Assembly: GCF_030348505.1 (NCBI RefSeq)
Contig: NZ_JAUCFJ010000002.1
Coordinates: 3,104,001-3,168,000, forward strand
From: Lysinibacillus sp. G4S2
GTDB lineage: Bacteria > Bacillota > Bacilli > Bacillales_A > Planococcaceae
Length of the DNA stretch: 64,000 bases
Direction: 5' to 3'
Every line of letters begins with the position of its first letter. The stretch's first letter is position 1. The notes under the pieces are model-generated. The model did no database searches. It saw only the letters and a program-made list of their open reading frames with translations, and was not told the DNA's origin. The position numbers and the translations under genes are program-made. Positions 52,965-64,000 of this stretch are shown in pieces.

Positions 52965-53135
52965 TTATAGTTTTCCTAATAAGCCCTTCCTTGACTCCAA
53001 TTCAATTTTTCTATCACAATCTTCACAAGAAAATTTCCCTTGCATATTTTGTTTATACAGTCTATATTTCTTTGACCCTTCAACAACTTCAAATGTATTC
53101 TTACAAAAAATACAACTAAGCGAATAACTAATCAT
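52965..53135 (-). CDS. YlaI-like DUF2197 zinc-ribbon protein
   Basis: 56 residues with two Cys pairs, SCIFCKNTF at about 6-14 and SCEDCDRKI at about 38-46, forming a zinc ribbon. Residues between them (EVVEGSKKYRLYKQNMQ) are typical of DUF2197/YlaI. ATG at 53135 has AAAGGAGG 7 nt upstream and overlaps the stop of the MFS gene as ATGA; a longer reading starting MFGFIMF is out of place. Role unknown; co-translated with the exporter here. Confidence 0.8.
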   Translation of the reverse strand: MISYSLSCIFCKNTFEVVEGSKKYRLYKQNMQGKFSCEDCDRKIELESRKGLLGKL

Positions 53136-54343
53136 AATGTTTCCTCCTTTAAATCTATGTGGATTTTTTTGGAATATAGCACAAAACATAATGAAACCGA
53201 ACATAAAATACTTGTAATACCTAAAATAATGGCAGTCATTTGAAGCGTATATAATTCTGCAAACAGACCTAATAAAAACGTAAAGGTAATTTGTAAAATA
53301 CTTTGAAAAATATTCGAAATACTGCCGAATCTCCCCATCATTTCAGGCGGTACATTTTGCTGATAAAATGTTTCATAGCCTGTATTACTAAACGCCATAA
53401 AAAAGCCTAGAAAAACAAAACTTACACATGCCAATATACTTGATGTCGAAGCATAAAAGGCTGTATAAAATAGCATTGTCAAGAACAAGCCAAAAGCCAT
53501 ATATGAACGAGTGGACCATTTTTTTGCAAAGCTTGCAGCAACCATTCCACCTAAAATTGCTCCTGCTCCTGCAACACTCACAAAAGCTCCATATATGCTA
53601 TCGGATAAAGCTAAATCTTGTTTTATAAATGTTGCTTCTTGGGAGTCAAGCGCAAAAGCAATCATTAACGCACTTTGGAACAATAAATAAATCGTAATAA
53701 ATAATGGATTTTGTCGGATGAAAGCCACTACAGTTACATAATCACTTTTTAATATTTGCCAAGTAATACGTTGCCTCGAAGTTTCCTGCACATCATCGAC
53801 ATTAGGTAATAAATAAATGATTATTGCACATACAAAAAATGTAAAGCTGTTGAACCATATTGTAACTGTTGTATTAAAAAGCATAATGAGGAGACCCGCT
53901 AGTGCTGGACCTACTAAAAACGAACCTGAATTGAACGTACCAAGTATTGCGTTGAATCGTTGTCTATCTTCTGAGGGAATAAATTTTGTAATATAATATG
54001 TACTACTAGGTCCAAAGAAACTACTTGCTATATTCGCTAAAAATAACAATGCATAAATTAGCCAAATAGATTCCATAAACGGCATACAAAAAACGATAAC
54101 ACCTCGTATCATATCAGTTGTAATCATCAACTTGCGTTTATTCATACGATCAATAAAAGAGCCTGCTACCAAGTTGGTTAAAACTCTGGCGATAGGACCG
54201 ACAATAAAGATCCCAGCCATCGCTGCAGGTGATTGTGTTAAATGCCATACAAATAAATTAAGTGCAACGAGGTAAATCCAGTTTCCTAAATTGGAAAAAC
54301 CTAAGCCTCCAATTAACAAACTGTATTTACGAATGATAGTCAT
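53132..54343 (-). CDS. MFS transporter, macrolide/multidrug exporter-like
   Basis: 403 residues, twelve helices, of the MefA/NreB-like DHA3 group. Landmarks: LLIGGLGFSNLGNWIYLVAL at the N-terminus, GSFIDRMNKRKLMITTDMIRG at about 60-80 (loop 2-3 motif A), and ILGGMVAASFAKKWSTRSYM in the second half. AAGGAGGGG lies before ATG. It is followed by an overlapping DUF2197 gene. Substrate unknown; this group usually expels macrolides, siderophores or other amphiphiles. Confidence 0.9.
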   Translation of the reverse strand: MTIIRKYSLLIGGLGFSNLGNWIYLVALNLFVWHLTQSPAAMAGIFIVGPIARVLTNLVAGSFIDRMNKRKLMITTDMIRGVIVFCMPFMESIWLIYALLFLANIASSFFGPSSTYYITKFIPSEDRQRFNAILGTFNSGSFLVGPALAGLLIMLFNTTVTIWFNSFTFFVCAIIIYLLPNVDDVQETSRQRITWQILKSDYVTVVAFIRQNPLFITIYLLFQSALMIAFALDSQEATFIKQDLALSDSIYGAFVSVAGAGAILGGMVAASFAKKWSTRSYMAFGLFLTMLFYTAFYASTSSILACVSFVFLGFFMAFSNTGYETFYQQNVPPEMMGRFGSISNIFQSILQITFTFLLGLFAELYTLQMTAIILGITSILCSVSLCFVLYSKKIHIDLKEETL

Positions 54344-54409
54344 GATGGTTCCCCTCCTTATTTTTCACTTTTGATAAAAATTTCCAATAAATGTTTAATT
54401 AAACTAGCA

Positions 54410-54543
54410 CATCACCAAAACATGCGGTTGATTTTCCGTTCCAACTGGGCGCTTTCCCAGTGAAGTCCGATGAGCCACTTTGCTGCGTCCCAAGGCTCCT
54501 CTATGACGCTAATCCCCAAGGAATCGCCCTGTCTCCACTCAAC
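54410..54543 (-). repeat. Dispersed repeat element, plain copy
   Basis: Reads TTGATTTTCCGTTCC at one end and CTCCACTCAAC at the other. It is the uninterrupted form of the element split by the minisatellite at 44059-44970, in opposite orientation. It resembles the widespread Bacillaceae intergenic repeat that begins GGTTGATTTCCG and ends CACTCCAATCAAC; that comparison is from memory. Confidence 0.7.
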
Positions 54544-54799
54544 TTATATACATGACATACGTTTTATCAAATGTTATCTCTACCTTTTAGTGATGAGACA
54601 ATAAACTGGATAACATTCCATTTATTTACCATAACTCCATTTACATATTATCAAAATATTGCTTCAATTCGTAATGCTTTTTTTTACAAATAAACAACAA
54701 ATTAAAATAACTAATGCTGTATTTTTATTATGTAAAGTTATAAGGACTAGTCATTTACTTATCAATGAGTTTTTTTCATTACCTGACAGTTCTGAGGTT

Positions 54800-55008
54800 A
54801 GTTCTTTCTGCTACCTGATCACTTTTTACTCTAACCCGAGCAGTTCTTTCTGCTACCTGATCACCTTCCACTCTAACCCGAGCAGTTCTTTCTGCTACCC
54901 GATCATTTTCCACTCTAACCCGAGCAGTTCTTTCTGCTACCCTATCATTTTCCACTCTAACCCGAGCAGTTTTTCCTTCTACCTGAGCATTTTCACTCCA
55001 ACCCGAGC
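54800..55008. repeat. Five tandem 42-bp repeats (14-codon period)
   Basis: Four full 42-bp units and one diverged 41-bp unit, starting AGTTCTTTCTGCTACC and ending TCTAACCCGAGC. On the minus strand the units spell ARVRVENDRVAERT, a polar heptad-like 14-residue repeat. The fifth unit has lost one base, which shifts the frame, so no complete minus-strand gene exists. The plus-strand frame (SSSFCYLITFHSNP per unit) has no ribosome site. Confidence 0.88.
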
Positions 55009-55024
55009 AATCCCTTCTTTAAGC

Positions 55025-55060
55025 AAGAAAAAAACTGAAGACAACTAGTATGTCTTCAGT
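55025..55060 (-). terminator. Terminator of the ilv-leu operon
   Basis: AAACTGAAGACA pairs with TGTCTTCAGT; on the minus strand TTTTTTTC follows. 23 bp past the leuD stop codon. Confidence 0.88.
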
Positions 55061-55082
55061 CTAAAGGTAATCGCTTCATCTA

Positions 55083-55679
55083 TTAATAGGCGATACGTTT
55101 TGCTTCGTACGCAGCGATTTGTTCCTCATATTTAAATGTTAGGGCAATTTCATCCCAACCATTTAGTAATGTTTCTTTATAATAAGGATCGATGCTAAAA
55201 TGATACACTTTCCCGTCTTCACCTGTTACCGTTTGTGCTTCAAGACTAACTTCCAACGGGTATGGTTTTGCTAAGCCTTTAGCTAAAATTTCATCACACT
55301 CTGCTTCAGTTAGTTTGATTGGTAAAATGCCATTTTTGAAACAGTTATTATGGAAAATATCTGCAAAAGATGGCGCAATCACTACATTGAAGCCATAATC
55401 TAAAATTGCCCACGGTGCGTGTTCACGAGAAGAACCACAGCCGAAGTTATCTTGTGCTACTAAAATTTTGGAGTTTTTAAATTCAGGTTTGTTTAATACA
55501 AAATCCTTAATTTCATTGCCCTCTGCATCGAAGCGCCAATGATAGAATAAAAACTGACCAAAACCTGTACGCTCAATACGTTTTAAAAACTCTTTCGAAA
55601 TAATTTGGTCTGTATCGACATTTTTACGATCAAGTGGTGTTATCACACTATTTACGATATTAATTGGTTCCATTTTCAA
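55083..55679 (-). CDS. leuD: 3-isopropylmalate dehydratase small subunit
   Basis: Partner of LeuC in isomerising 2- to 3-isopropylmalate in leucine synthesis. 198 residues. The swivelling-domain signatures are intact: DTDQIISKEFLKR at about 22-34, DNFGCGSSREHAPWAILDYG at about 77-96 and FADIFHNNCFKNGILP at about 104-119. Last gene of the operon, 30 bp after leuC, and directly followed by the terminator. Confidence 0.95.
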   Translation of the reverse strand: MKMEPINIVNSVITPLDRKNVDTDQIISKEFLKRIERTGFGQFLFYHWRFDAEGNEIKDFVLNKPEFKNSKILVAQDNFGCGSSREHAPWAILDYGFNVVIAPSFADIFHNNCFKNGILPIKLTEAECDEILAKGLAKPYPLEVSLEAQTVTGEDGKVYHFSIDPYYKETLLNGWDEIALTFKYEEQIAAYEAKRIAY

Positions 55680-55709
55680 TCATCCCTTCCGTGTAATGAA
55701 GATAAAAAA

Positions 55710-57119
55710 TTACACAGTTTCCTTTACGAATTCACGAACATCTACAAAGTGACCAGCAATTGCTGCTGCCGCTGCCATTGGCGGTGATACTAAGTGTGTA
55801 CGAGATCCAGCTCCTTGGCGTCCTTCAAAGTTACGGTTTGATGTTGATGCACAGCGTTCACCAGCCGGTACTACATCATCATTCATCGCCAGACACATTG
55901 AGCAACCTGTCTCACGCCATTCAAAGCCAGCATCTGTAAAGATTTTATCTAATCCTTCTGCTTCTGCTTGTATTTTCGTCGAATATGAGCCTGGTACAAC
56001 GATAGCTGTTACATTTCCATGCACCTTACGTCCTTTGATGATATTTGCTGCTGCACGTAAATCACTGATGCGTGAATTTGTACATGAACCGATAAATACG
56101 TGTTGGATATCGATTGAAGTTAATGGTTGACCTTCTTCTAAGCCCATGTAGGCAAGTGCTTTACGAAGAGCGGCTTTATCTGACTCATCCTCATAATCTG
56201 CCTGTGTTGGAACATTACTTGAAACACCTGAACCCATGGACGGATTCGTTCCCCAAGTGATGATTGGCTCAATTTCTTCTGCTTGAATGATTCGAACTGT
56301 ATCATATGTTGCATCTTCATCGGACACTAAACTTAACCAATAATCTGCTGCTTCCTCAAACTTTTCTCCTTGTGGTGCATGTTTACGTCCACGGATATAG
56401 TCAACAGTCGTTTGGTCAGGAGATATTAGCCCTGCCTTCGCACCAGCCTCGATCGACATGTTACAAATTGTCATCCGTTCTTCCATAGAAAGCTTGTGGA
56501 TAGCCTCTCCAGTGAATTCCACAATATGTCCTGTGCCGACACTGATACCGAATTTAGAAATAATCGCTAAAATAATATCTTTTGCAGCTACACCTACAGG
56601 AAGCTCACCTTCTACACGAATTTCCATTGTTTTTGGCTTGTTTTGCCATAGCGTTTGTGTTGACATTACATGTTCTACCTCAGATGTACCAATACCGAAG
56701 GCAATCGCTCCGAACGCACCATGTGTAGATGTATGGGAGTCACCACAGACAATCGTTTTACCAGGCTGAGTTAATCCTAACTCAGGTCCAATTACGTGAA
56801 CAATCCCTTGGTCCGGATGCCCCATTCCTGCAAGCTCAACGCCAAATTCTTCAGCATTTTTAGCTAACGTCTCAATTTGGTTACGTGCAATTGGATCATG
56901 AATCGTCGGTAGATTTTTTGTAGGCACGTTATGATCCATTGTCGCAAAGCTTAAATCTGGACGACGTACTTGACGTCCGTTCAAACGTAGACCTTCAAAA
57001 GCTTGCGGAGAAGTTACTTCATGAATTAAATGGAGATCAATATATAACAGGTCCGGTTTGCCCTCTTCCTGATAAACAACGTGTTTATCCCAAATCTTTT
57101 CAATTATATTTTTACCCAT
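55710..57119 (-). CDS. leuC: 3-isopropylmalate dehydratase large subunit
   Basis: The 4Fe-4S aconitase-fold subunit of isopropylmalate isomerase, 469 residues. Cluster cysteines are in FIGSCTNSR (about 345) and [10 protein letters not shown] (about 406-415). [23 protein letters not shown] and the early THLVSP/DHNVPT blocks are all standard. ATG at 57119 ([13 protein letters not shown]) is preferred to an in-frame GTG three codons earlier. The ribosome site is weak (GAGTGA), so translation is probably coupled to leuB, whose stop is only 17 bp upstream. Confidence 0.95.
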   Translation of the reverse strand: MGKNIIEKIWDKHVVYQEEGKPDLLYIDLHLIHEVTSPQAFEGLRLNGRQVRRPDLSFATMDHNVPTKNLPTIHDPIARNQIETLAKNAEEFGVELAGMGHPDQGIVHVIGPELGLTQPGKTIVCGDSHTSTHGAFGAIAFGIGTSEVEHVMSTQTLWQNKPKTMEIRVEGELPVGVAAKDIILAIISKFGISVGTGHIVEFTGEAIHKLSMEERMTICNMSIEAGAKAGLISPDQTTVDYIRGRKHAPQGEKFEEAADYWLSLVSDEDATYDTVRIIQAEEIEPIITWGTNPSMGSGVSSNVPTQADYEDESDKAALRKALAYMGLEEGQPLTSIDIQHVFIGSCTNSRISDLRAAANIIKGRKVHGNVTAIVVPGSYSTKIQAEAEGLDKIFTDAGFEWRETGCSMCLAMNDDVVPAGERCASTSNRNFEGRQGAGSRTHLVSPPMAAAAAIAGHFVDVREFVKETV

Positions 57120-57135
57120 TATCTTCACTCATTTC

Positions 57136-58236
57136 TTAAATGTATGTTGTCATAATGCTTTCTGAAACAAAGCTTGTATCAATCTCGTTAATTACTTTAT
57201 CTGTCCATTCATTCGTCGATAGTATTCGACCGCCATCACGTGCAAGATCTGCTGTGAAATAACCATCATCAAAAACTGCACCTACAGCACGTTCAATTTC
57301 AGCAGCCTCTTCTTTTAAGCCAAATGAATATTGTAGCATCATGGCAACTGAAAGAATTGTTGCAGCTGGATTTGCTACACCTTGACCAGCAATTTCCGGT
57401 GCTGAGCCATGTACTGGTTCATATAGACCAAAATTATCTCCGCGAATGGATGCAGATGGTAGTACACCTAAAGAGCCTGTAATAACAGATGCTTCATCAC
57501 TTAAAATATCTCCAAACATATTTTCAGTAACTACCACATCATAATGACTAGGATTTGTAATTAATTTCATAGCAACAGAATCTACTAAATTGTGCTCCAC
57601 ATACACATCTGGATAATCTTTTTTCTTCGCTTCTACAACTTCACGCCATAAGCGACTTGTTTCAAGTACATTTGCCTTATCAACAGAGCATAATTTACCT
57701 CCACGTAAACGTGCTAATTCAAAGGCATTTTCAACGATACGCTCAACTTCTGCAGTTGAGTAAACAGTTGTATCAATCGCGCCATTCTCAGTACGCATAC
57801 GTGGTTCCCCGAAGTATACGCCGCCTGTTAGTTCACGTACAATCATTAAATCGACGTTTTCGGCTACTTCACGCTTTAATGGTGAAGCATCTAGTAAACT
57901 CGGGAACGCCTTTACTGGACGTAGATTTGCGAATAAGTCAAAGTGCTTGCGAATACGTAATAACCCTTTTTCTGGACGTAATTCTGGTGGGTTACGATCC
58001 CATTTCGGACCACCAACGGCTCCTAGTAAAATAGCGTCACTATTTTCGCACATCTCAATCGTTTCATCTGGTAGTGGATTATTGTGTTGGTCGATGGCAG
58101 CGCCTCCGATTGTTGCATAGCCTAAATGGAATTTATGGTTAAATCGCTTTCCAATCACCTGTAATACACGTACAGCAGAAGCAACAACCTCTGGCCCAAT
58201 TCCGTCACCAGGAAGTACTGTAATTTTTTTCTCCAT
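57136..58236 (-). CDS. leuB: 3-isopropylmalate dehydrogenase
   Basis: NAD-dependent oxidative decarboxylase of leucine synthesis, 366 residues. Landmarks: ITVLPGDGIGPEVVASAVRVL at the N-terminus, LLGAVGGPKWDRNPPELRPE at about 70-89, the substrate-binding REL TGGVYFGEPR region at about 132-145, and the metal-binding NMFGDILSDEASVITGSLG at about 238-256. ATG at 58236 has AAAGGTG 8 nt upstream; the TTG two codons earlier does not. A structured 180-bp spacer separates it from leuA. Confidence 0.95.
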   Translation of the reverse strand: MEKKITVLPGDGIGPEVVASAVRVLQVIGKRFNHKFHLGYATIGGAAIDQHNNPLPDETIEMCENSDAILLGAVGGPKWDRNPPELRPEKGLLRIRKHFDLFANLRPVKAFPSLLDASPLKREVAENVDLMIVRELTGGVYFGEPRMRTENGAIDTTVYSTAEVERIVENAFELARLRGGKLCSVDKANVLETSRLWREVVEAKKKDYPDVYVEHNLVDSVAMKLITNPSHYDVVVTENMFGDILSDEASVITGSLGVLPSASIRGDNFGLYEPVHGSAPEIAGQGVANPAATILSVAMMLQYSFGLKEEAAEIERAVGAVFDDGYFTADLARDGGRILSTNEWTDKVINEIDTSFVSESIMTTYI

Positions 58237-58288
58237 CGTCAAAACACCTTTCTTTTTATAGCGTTGAAATACGCCATTTTAGTAAGAC

Positions 58289-58345
58289 TCTCACCTATAG
58301 TAATAGGTGAGGGTCATCAATTACGACCACGCGTAATTGGCATAA
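58289..58345 (-). other. Stem-loops in the leuA-leuB spacer
   Basis: CTCACCTAT pairs with ATAGGTGAG around only 4 nt (58289-58313), followed by AATTACG/CGTAATT (58319-58338). Neither is followed by a proper U-run, so they look like mRNA processing or stability elements rather than terminators. Every other junction in the operon is 98 bp or less. Confidence 0.5.
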
Positions 58346-58423
58346 TTCATTTGGATGTGAATGAAGCTCTTACAATTCACTACCACTAAAAACTGTGACA
58401 CTCACGAGAAGCTTGATGATCGA

Positions 58424-61016
<2,593 letters not shown>

Positions 61017-61081
61017 TTACTTCGGATGCGAATAACCCGACTAAGGGTCATAAATCCAAAGCTTTCAATTTTATATGCAAA

Positions 61082-61597
61082 CTATTTTAAAATAGAGAGC
61101 TGCGTATTTGAGATTTTTTGTGTTTCACGGACAGATGCAGTAGCCCCTGTACGCGTTAATTCTTTAATACCATAAGGTCGAATTAGTTCAATAAAGGCAT
61201 CAATCTTCTCTGGATGTCCTACTACTTGATATGTGACAACGTTTTTCGCTGTATCAATAATTTGTGGACGGAATGGTTCGATAATTGAATTCATTTCCAG
61301 TCGTAAGTTTGGTGGTGAAATTACTTTCACAAGTGCTAACTCGCGTAATACGATCGATTTATCTGTAATGTCATTGACCTTTAGCACATCAATTTGCTTT
61401 GATAATTGCTTCACTAGCTGTTCAATTTTACGCTCATCCTCTACGTTTACAACAAAAGTCATTTTCGAAAAGTTTGGCTGTTCAGTATGACCAACTGTGA
61501 TTGATTCAATATTGAATTGACGCTTCATAAGTAAACCTGTTACACGGTTTAACACACCGCTCTGGTTAATCACTGTTACTGTAATTACTCGTTTCAA
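61082..61597 (-). CDS. ilvH: Acetolactate synthase small (regulatory) subunit
   Basis: Binds valine and activates the catalytic subunit IlvB. 171 residues: N-terminal ACT domain ([20 protein letters not shown], about 4-23, with [20 protein letters not shown]) and a C-terminal domain typical of IlvH/IlvN (about 80-165, [16 protein letters not shown] and [17 protein letters not shown]). ATG overlaps the ilvB TGA as ATGA, ensuring matched output. Confidence 0.95.
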   Translation of the reverse strand: MKRVITVTVINQSGVLNRVTGLLMKRQFNIESITVGHTEQPNFSKMTFVVNVEDERKIEQLVKQLSKQIDVLKVNDITDKSIVLRELALVKVISPPNLRLEMNSIIEPFRPQIIDTAKNVVTYQVVGHPEKIDAFIELIRPYGIKELTRTGATASVRETQKISNTQLSILK

Positions 61598-63360
61598 TTC
61601 TTTTTCACCCCAATCATTTCATGTAAGCCTTTGCCTGGTGCTACCATTGGGTACACACATTCAAGCTGTTTAACGCGACAATCGATTAACACTGGCTCAT
61701 CAGAAAGTAGTGCCTCACGGAAAATACATTCCGCTTCGTCGATTGTGTCAATTCGATAGCCTTTAATGCCATATGCATCGGCTAATTTAACAAAATCTGG
61801 TTGGATCGGCATAAGTGAAGATGAATAACGCTCTTCATAAAATGTTTCTTGCCATTGGCGTACCATTCCTAAACAGCTGTTATTTAAAATCACGATTTTT
61901 ACCGGTAAGTTGAATTCTTGTAGGATAGAAAGCTCTTGTGCAGTCATTTGGAATCCTGCATCTCCTACAATAGCTACAACTTTTTTGTCTGGCTTCGCAA
62001 ACTGGGCGCCAATTGCAGCTGGGAAGCCGAAGCCCATCGTACCAAGTCCACCAGACGTTACCCAACCATGATCATTGTTTAAGCGATAATATTGCGCAGC
62101 CCACATTTGATGCTGACCAACATCTGTAGTAACAACTGCGTCACCTTCTGTAATTTTATGCACAAGCTCCAATGCTTCTTGCGGTAAAATTACTTTGTCC
62201 CCAGGCACCTTGTTGTACCATAATGGATATTCGTTTGCATGATTATTTAAGAATGCTAGCCATTCTGTTGTCTCTGGACCTTTGAAGTCTTTTTTCAATA
62301 ACGCTTTTAATGCTTCTTTGGCATCTGCAACAATTGGAATATCAGTCGGGACATTTTTCCCAATTTCCGCTGGATCAATATCAATGTGTACGATCGTTGC
62401 ATTCGGAGCAAATGTTGCTAAATCACCAGTTAAACGGTCATCAAAACGAGCACCAATATTCAATAATAAATCTGCTTTTGTAATAGCTGTATTCGCAGTT
62501 ACAGTTCCATGCATACCAGCCATACCGAGGAATAATTCATGTTCTCCATGGATTGAACCAAGCCCTAATAAAGTGTTCGTTACAGGGATACGATATTTCT
62601 CAGCGAATGCAGTTAGTTCTTCTTTGGCATCTGCAAAGAGTACACCAGCTCCAGCTAAAATTAATGGACTTTTGGCCAATGAAATTGCCTGAATGGCCTT
62701 TTGAATTTGTAAATAGTTCGGTTTGTATGTTGGCTGATAACCTGGTAAATAAATTTCTTCAGGTGCTTGTGGTGGGTTCTCTATATCAAATAACATTTGA
62801 GAAACGTTTTTCGGGAAATCTACTACAACAGGGCCCTTTCGACCAGTGCTTGCAATATGGAAAGCCTCTTTAACGATGCGCGGGATATCATTGACATCCT
62901 GCACCTGATAATTGTGCTTTGTGATTGGTGTTGTAATGCCCATAATGTCCGCTTCTTGGAAAGCATCTGTACCAATTACAGACGTTGCAACTTGACCAGT
63001 GAAAACAACTAATGGAATGGAATCAATCATCGCATCAGCAATACCTGTTACTAGGTTTGTTGCCCCTGGACCACTCGTTGCAATGACAACACCAGGTTTA
63101 TTGGAAACACGTGCATAACCTTCCGCTGCATGGATTGCACCTTGTTCATGTCTAGTTAATATATGACGAATCGGATTTTTATACATTGCATCGTAGATTG
63201 GTAGTACCGCTCCACCAGGGTAACCAAAAACAATTTCAACACCTTGTTCATGCAATGCTTGCACTAATACGTCAGCACCATCTTTCGCTTGATAGGTTTG
63301 TTCAGCTTTTGCTGTTGTTGTTAATTCTTCTTTTTCATTGATAGAAACATTCGCACTCAT
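61594..63360 (-). CDS. ilvB: Acetolactate synthase catalytic subunit
   Basis: ThDP-dependent enzyme making acetolactate or acetohydroxybutyrate, first common step of valine and isoleucine synthesis. 588 residues. The ThDP-binding N-terminal domain has [19 protein letters not shown] and the catalytic Glu in [16 protein letters not shown]. The FAD-linked middle domain is at about 205-345. The C-terminal ThDP pyrophosphate motif is [20 protein letters not shown], closing with LNN. AGAAGGAGG lies 8 nt before ATG 63360; a longer in-frame reading runs back into the T-box terminator and is rejected. First gene after the T-box leader. Confidence 0.96.
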   Translation of the reverse strand: MSANVSINEKEELTTTAKAEQTYQAKDGADVLVQALHEQGVEIVFGYPGGAVLPIYDAMYKNPIRHILTRHEQGAIHAAEGYARVSNKPGVVIATSGPGATNLVTGIADAMIDSIPLVVFTGQVATSVIGTDAFQEADIMGITTPITKHNYQVQDVNDIPRIVKEAFHIASTGRKGPVVVDFPKNVSQMLFDIENPPQAPEEIYLPGYQPTYKPNYLQIQKAIQAISLAKSPLILAGAGVLFADAKEELTAFAEKYRIPVTNTLLGLGSIHGEHELFLGMAGMHGTVTANTAITKADLLLNIGARFDDRLTGDLATFAPNATIVHIDIDPAEIGKNVPTDIPIVADAKEALKALLKKDFKGPETTEWLAFLNNHANEYPLWYNKVPGDKVILPQEALELVHKITEGDAVVTTDVGQHQMWAAQYYRLNNDHGWVTSGGLGTMGFGFPAAIGAQFAKPDKKVVAIVGDAGFQMTAQELSILQEFNLPVKIVILNNSCLGMVRQWQETFYEERYSSSLMPIQPDFVKLADAYGIKGYRIDTIDEAECIFREALLSDEPVLIDCRVKQLECVYPMVAPGKGLHEMIGVKKN

Positions 63361-63454
63361 CAAATATGCCTCCTTCTTATCATTCAATTTCACATTAGTA
63401 ATGCGCATCAGTGAAGTGATATAAGCTGGATGTCTCCTTATAAAGAGACTCCTG

Positions 63455-63815
63455 CTAACATTGTCAAAAAAATAAAAAGCCTTTTTCTCCACACGCAAAG
63501 AACTACCTTACGTAGGGATGAAAAAGACTTTCCATGGTACCACCCTTTTTTATAGCAAATAATTGCTACCTCGTGAATAAATGTAAGCATTTATGCACCA
63601 ATGCGAGAAAATCCGCATCCAATAAGGTGTCATAAATCATTTATTCATTAATAACGAGCACTTTCGATTATGCCCGGAGCTATCTAATGGCGAATGCGCG
63701 TTTAATAGCTCGCTCCGAGGGGATGTCGGATCTAGTTGTATCGCCGGCTTCCAGCACGACCGGCTCTCTGGTAGATACAAGGCTCTAGAACCTTTTACCT
63801 CATCAACGCTTTAAC
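63455..63815 (-). promoter_or_regulatory. T-box leader (tRNA-sensing riboswitch) of ilvBHC-leuABCD
   Basis: On the minus strand the leader starts GTTGATGAGGTAAAAGG, continues with a Stem I holding AGAGAGCCGG, GTGCTGG and AAGCCGG, and reaches the conserved T-box AGGGTGGTACC at 63536-63546 (+ coordinates). A terminator follows (stem at about 63474-63526 with TTTTTATTTTTTT). The TGGT bulge would pair with the ACCA end of uncharged tRNA with A73, as Leu, Ile and Val tRNAs have. The specifier codon could not be fixed by eye. No promoter is visible between it and ilvD, so read-through from upstream or a promoter inside ilvD is possible. Confidence 0.88.
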
Positions 63816-63818
63816 TTA

Positions 63819-64000
63819 TTAAATTTTCATGACGCCACCTGTAGAGGCGCTTGTTACTAATTTTGAATATCTTGCCAACCATCCGCGTTTAATTTTCGGT
63901 TCAAATACCGGTAGTTTTGCACGACGTTCAGCTAATACTTCATCTGAAACTTCTAAATTGATCGTACGATTTGGTAGATCAATTGTGATCATGTCACCGT
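63819..64000 (-). CDS. ilvD: Dihydroxy-acid dehydratase, C-terminal end only
   Basis: The last 60 codons of IlvD, the Fe-S enzyme that dehydrates dihydroxy-acids to the 2-oxo acids of valine and isoleucine synthesis. The frame reads [20 protein letters not shown], then a typical [16 protein letters not shown] tail, which is the family C-terminus. The rest lies beyond the window. It precedes the T-box leader on the same strand, so ilvD-ilvBHC-leuABCD are arranged as one cluster. Confidence 0.92.
   Translation of the reverse strand, partial: GDMITIDLPNRTINLEVSDEVLAERRAKLPVFEPKIKRGWLARYSKLVTSASTGGVMKI

Noticed and set aside
54659-55048. 129-codon plus-strand frame through the 42-bp repeats
   Set aside because: Poor start context, low-complexity SSSFCY repeats and overlap with the ilv-leu terminator; a by-product of the repeat.

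Overview
The window looks like chromosome from a low-GC, endospore-forming Firmicute, most likely Lysinibacillus or a close relative. This rests on an AT-rich sequence with strong AGGAGG ribosome binding sites, two S-layer-homology (SLH) proteins, germinant-receptor genes, a T-box leader before ilvB, a manganese (yybP-ykoY) riboswitch, a Ctc/L25 gene, a SigV/RsiV pair and a YfkAB radical SAM protein. The genus is inferred from gene content, not from a database match.

Layout. 1-9 kb: an M20 amidohydrolase and a MalY-type C-S lyase overlapping by ATGA, a divergent MarR regulator, an LtaS-type enzyme, an MFS exporter with a MarR relic beside it, and a DASS anion symporter. 9-10.5 kb: gene debris (IS3 and VOC fragments) plus an overlooked 51-residue membrane protein. 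10.5-19.4 kb: BASS transporter, SLH protein, divergent LysR/FMN-reductase pair, SHOCT protein, then an AT-rich accessory stretch with a tyrosine-recombinase relic, a lipoprotein relic, an orphan CamS-like lipoprotein and a deleted IS remnant. 19.4-25.9 kb: a complete four-gene Wadjet (JetDABC) plasmid-defence operon, flanked upstream by an intact IS4-family element (26.0-27.35 kb). 27.4-42.6 kb: housekeeping and stress genes (Ctc/L25, HAD phosphatase, YfkAB), two Rpn-type nuclease paralogues of which one lacks its catalytic domain, SigV/RsiV, a GerB-GerA pair without GerC, and an ABC exporter. 42.7-55 kb: Mn riboswitch and TerC/YkoY, two small overlapping ORFs, a 20-unit minisatellite nested inside a dispersed repeat, BI-1 protein, ferritin, a broken sigma/anti-sigma locus, RtcB, a dynamin-like GTPase, ribokinase and an MFS gene overlapping a zinc-ribbon gene. 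55-64 kb: ilvD-[T-box]-ilvBHC-leuABCD on the minus strand.

How the genes work together. The ilv-leu genes form one biosynthetic unit for valine, isoleucine and leucine, controlled by tRNA charging. JetABC form an SMC-family DNA motor and JetD its nuclease, restricting plasmids. RsiV holds SigV until a cell-wall stress releases it. The Mn riboswitch ties the TerC-family exporter to manganese.

Best candidates for something not already catalogued are the repeat systems: a 37/40-bp minisatellite expanded inside one copy of a dispersed Bacillaceae-type repeat whose plain copy sits 10 kb away, and a 122-bp internally repetitive element present twice in opposite orientation, one copy replacing the 3' end of a broken anti-sigma gene. 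No wholly new multi-gene system is evident; the most striking functional system, Wadjet, is a known family with the JetD gene first.
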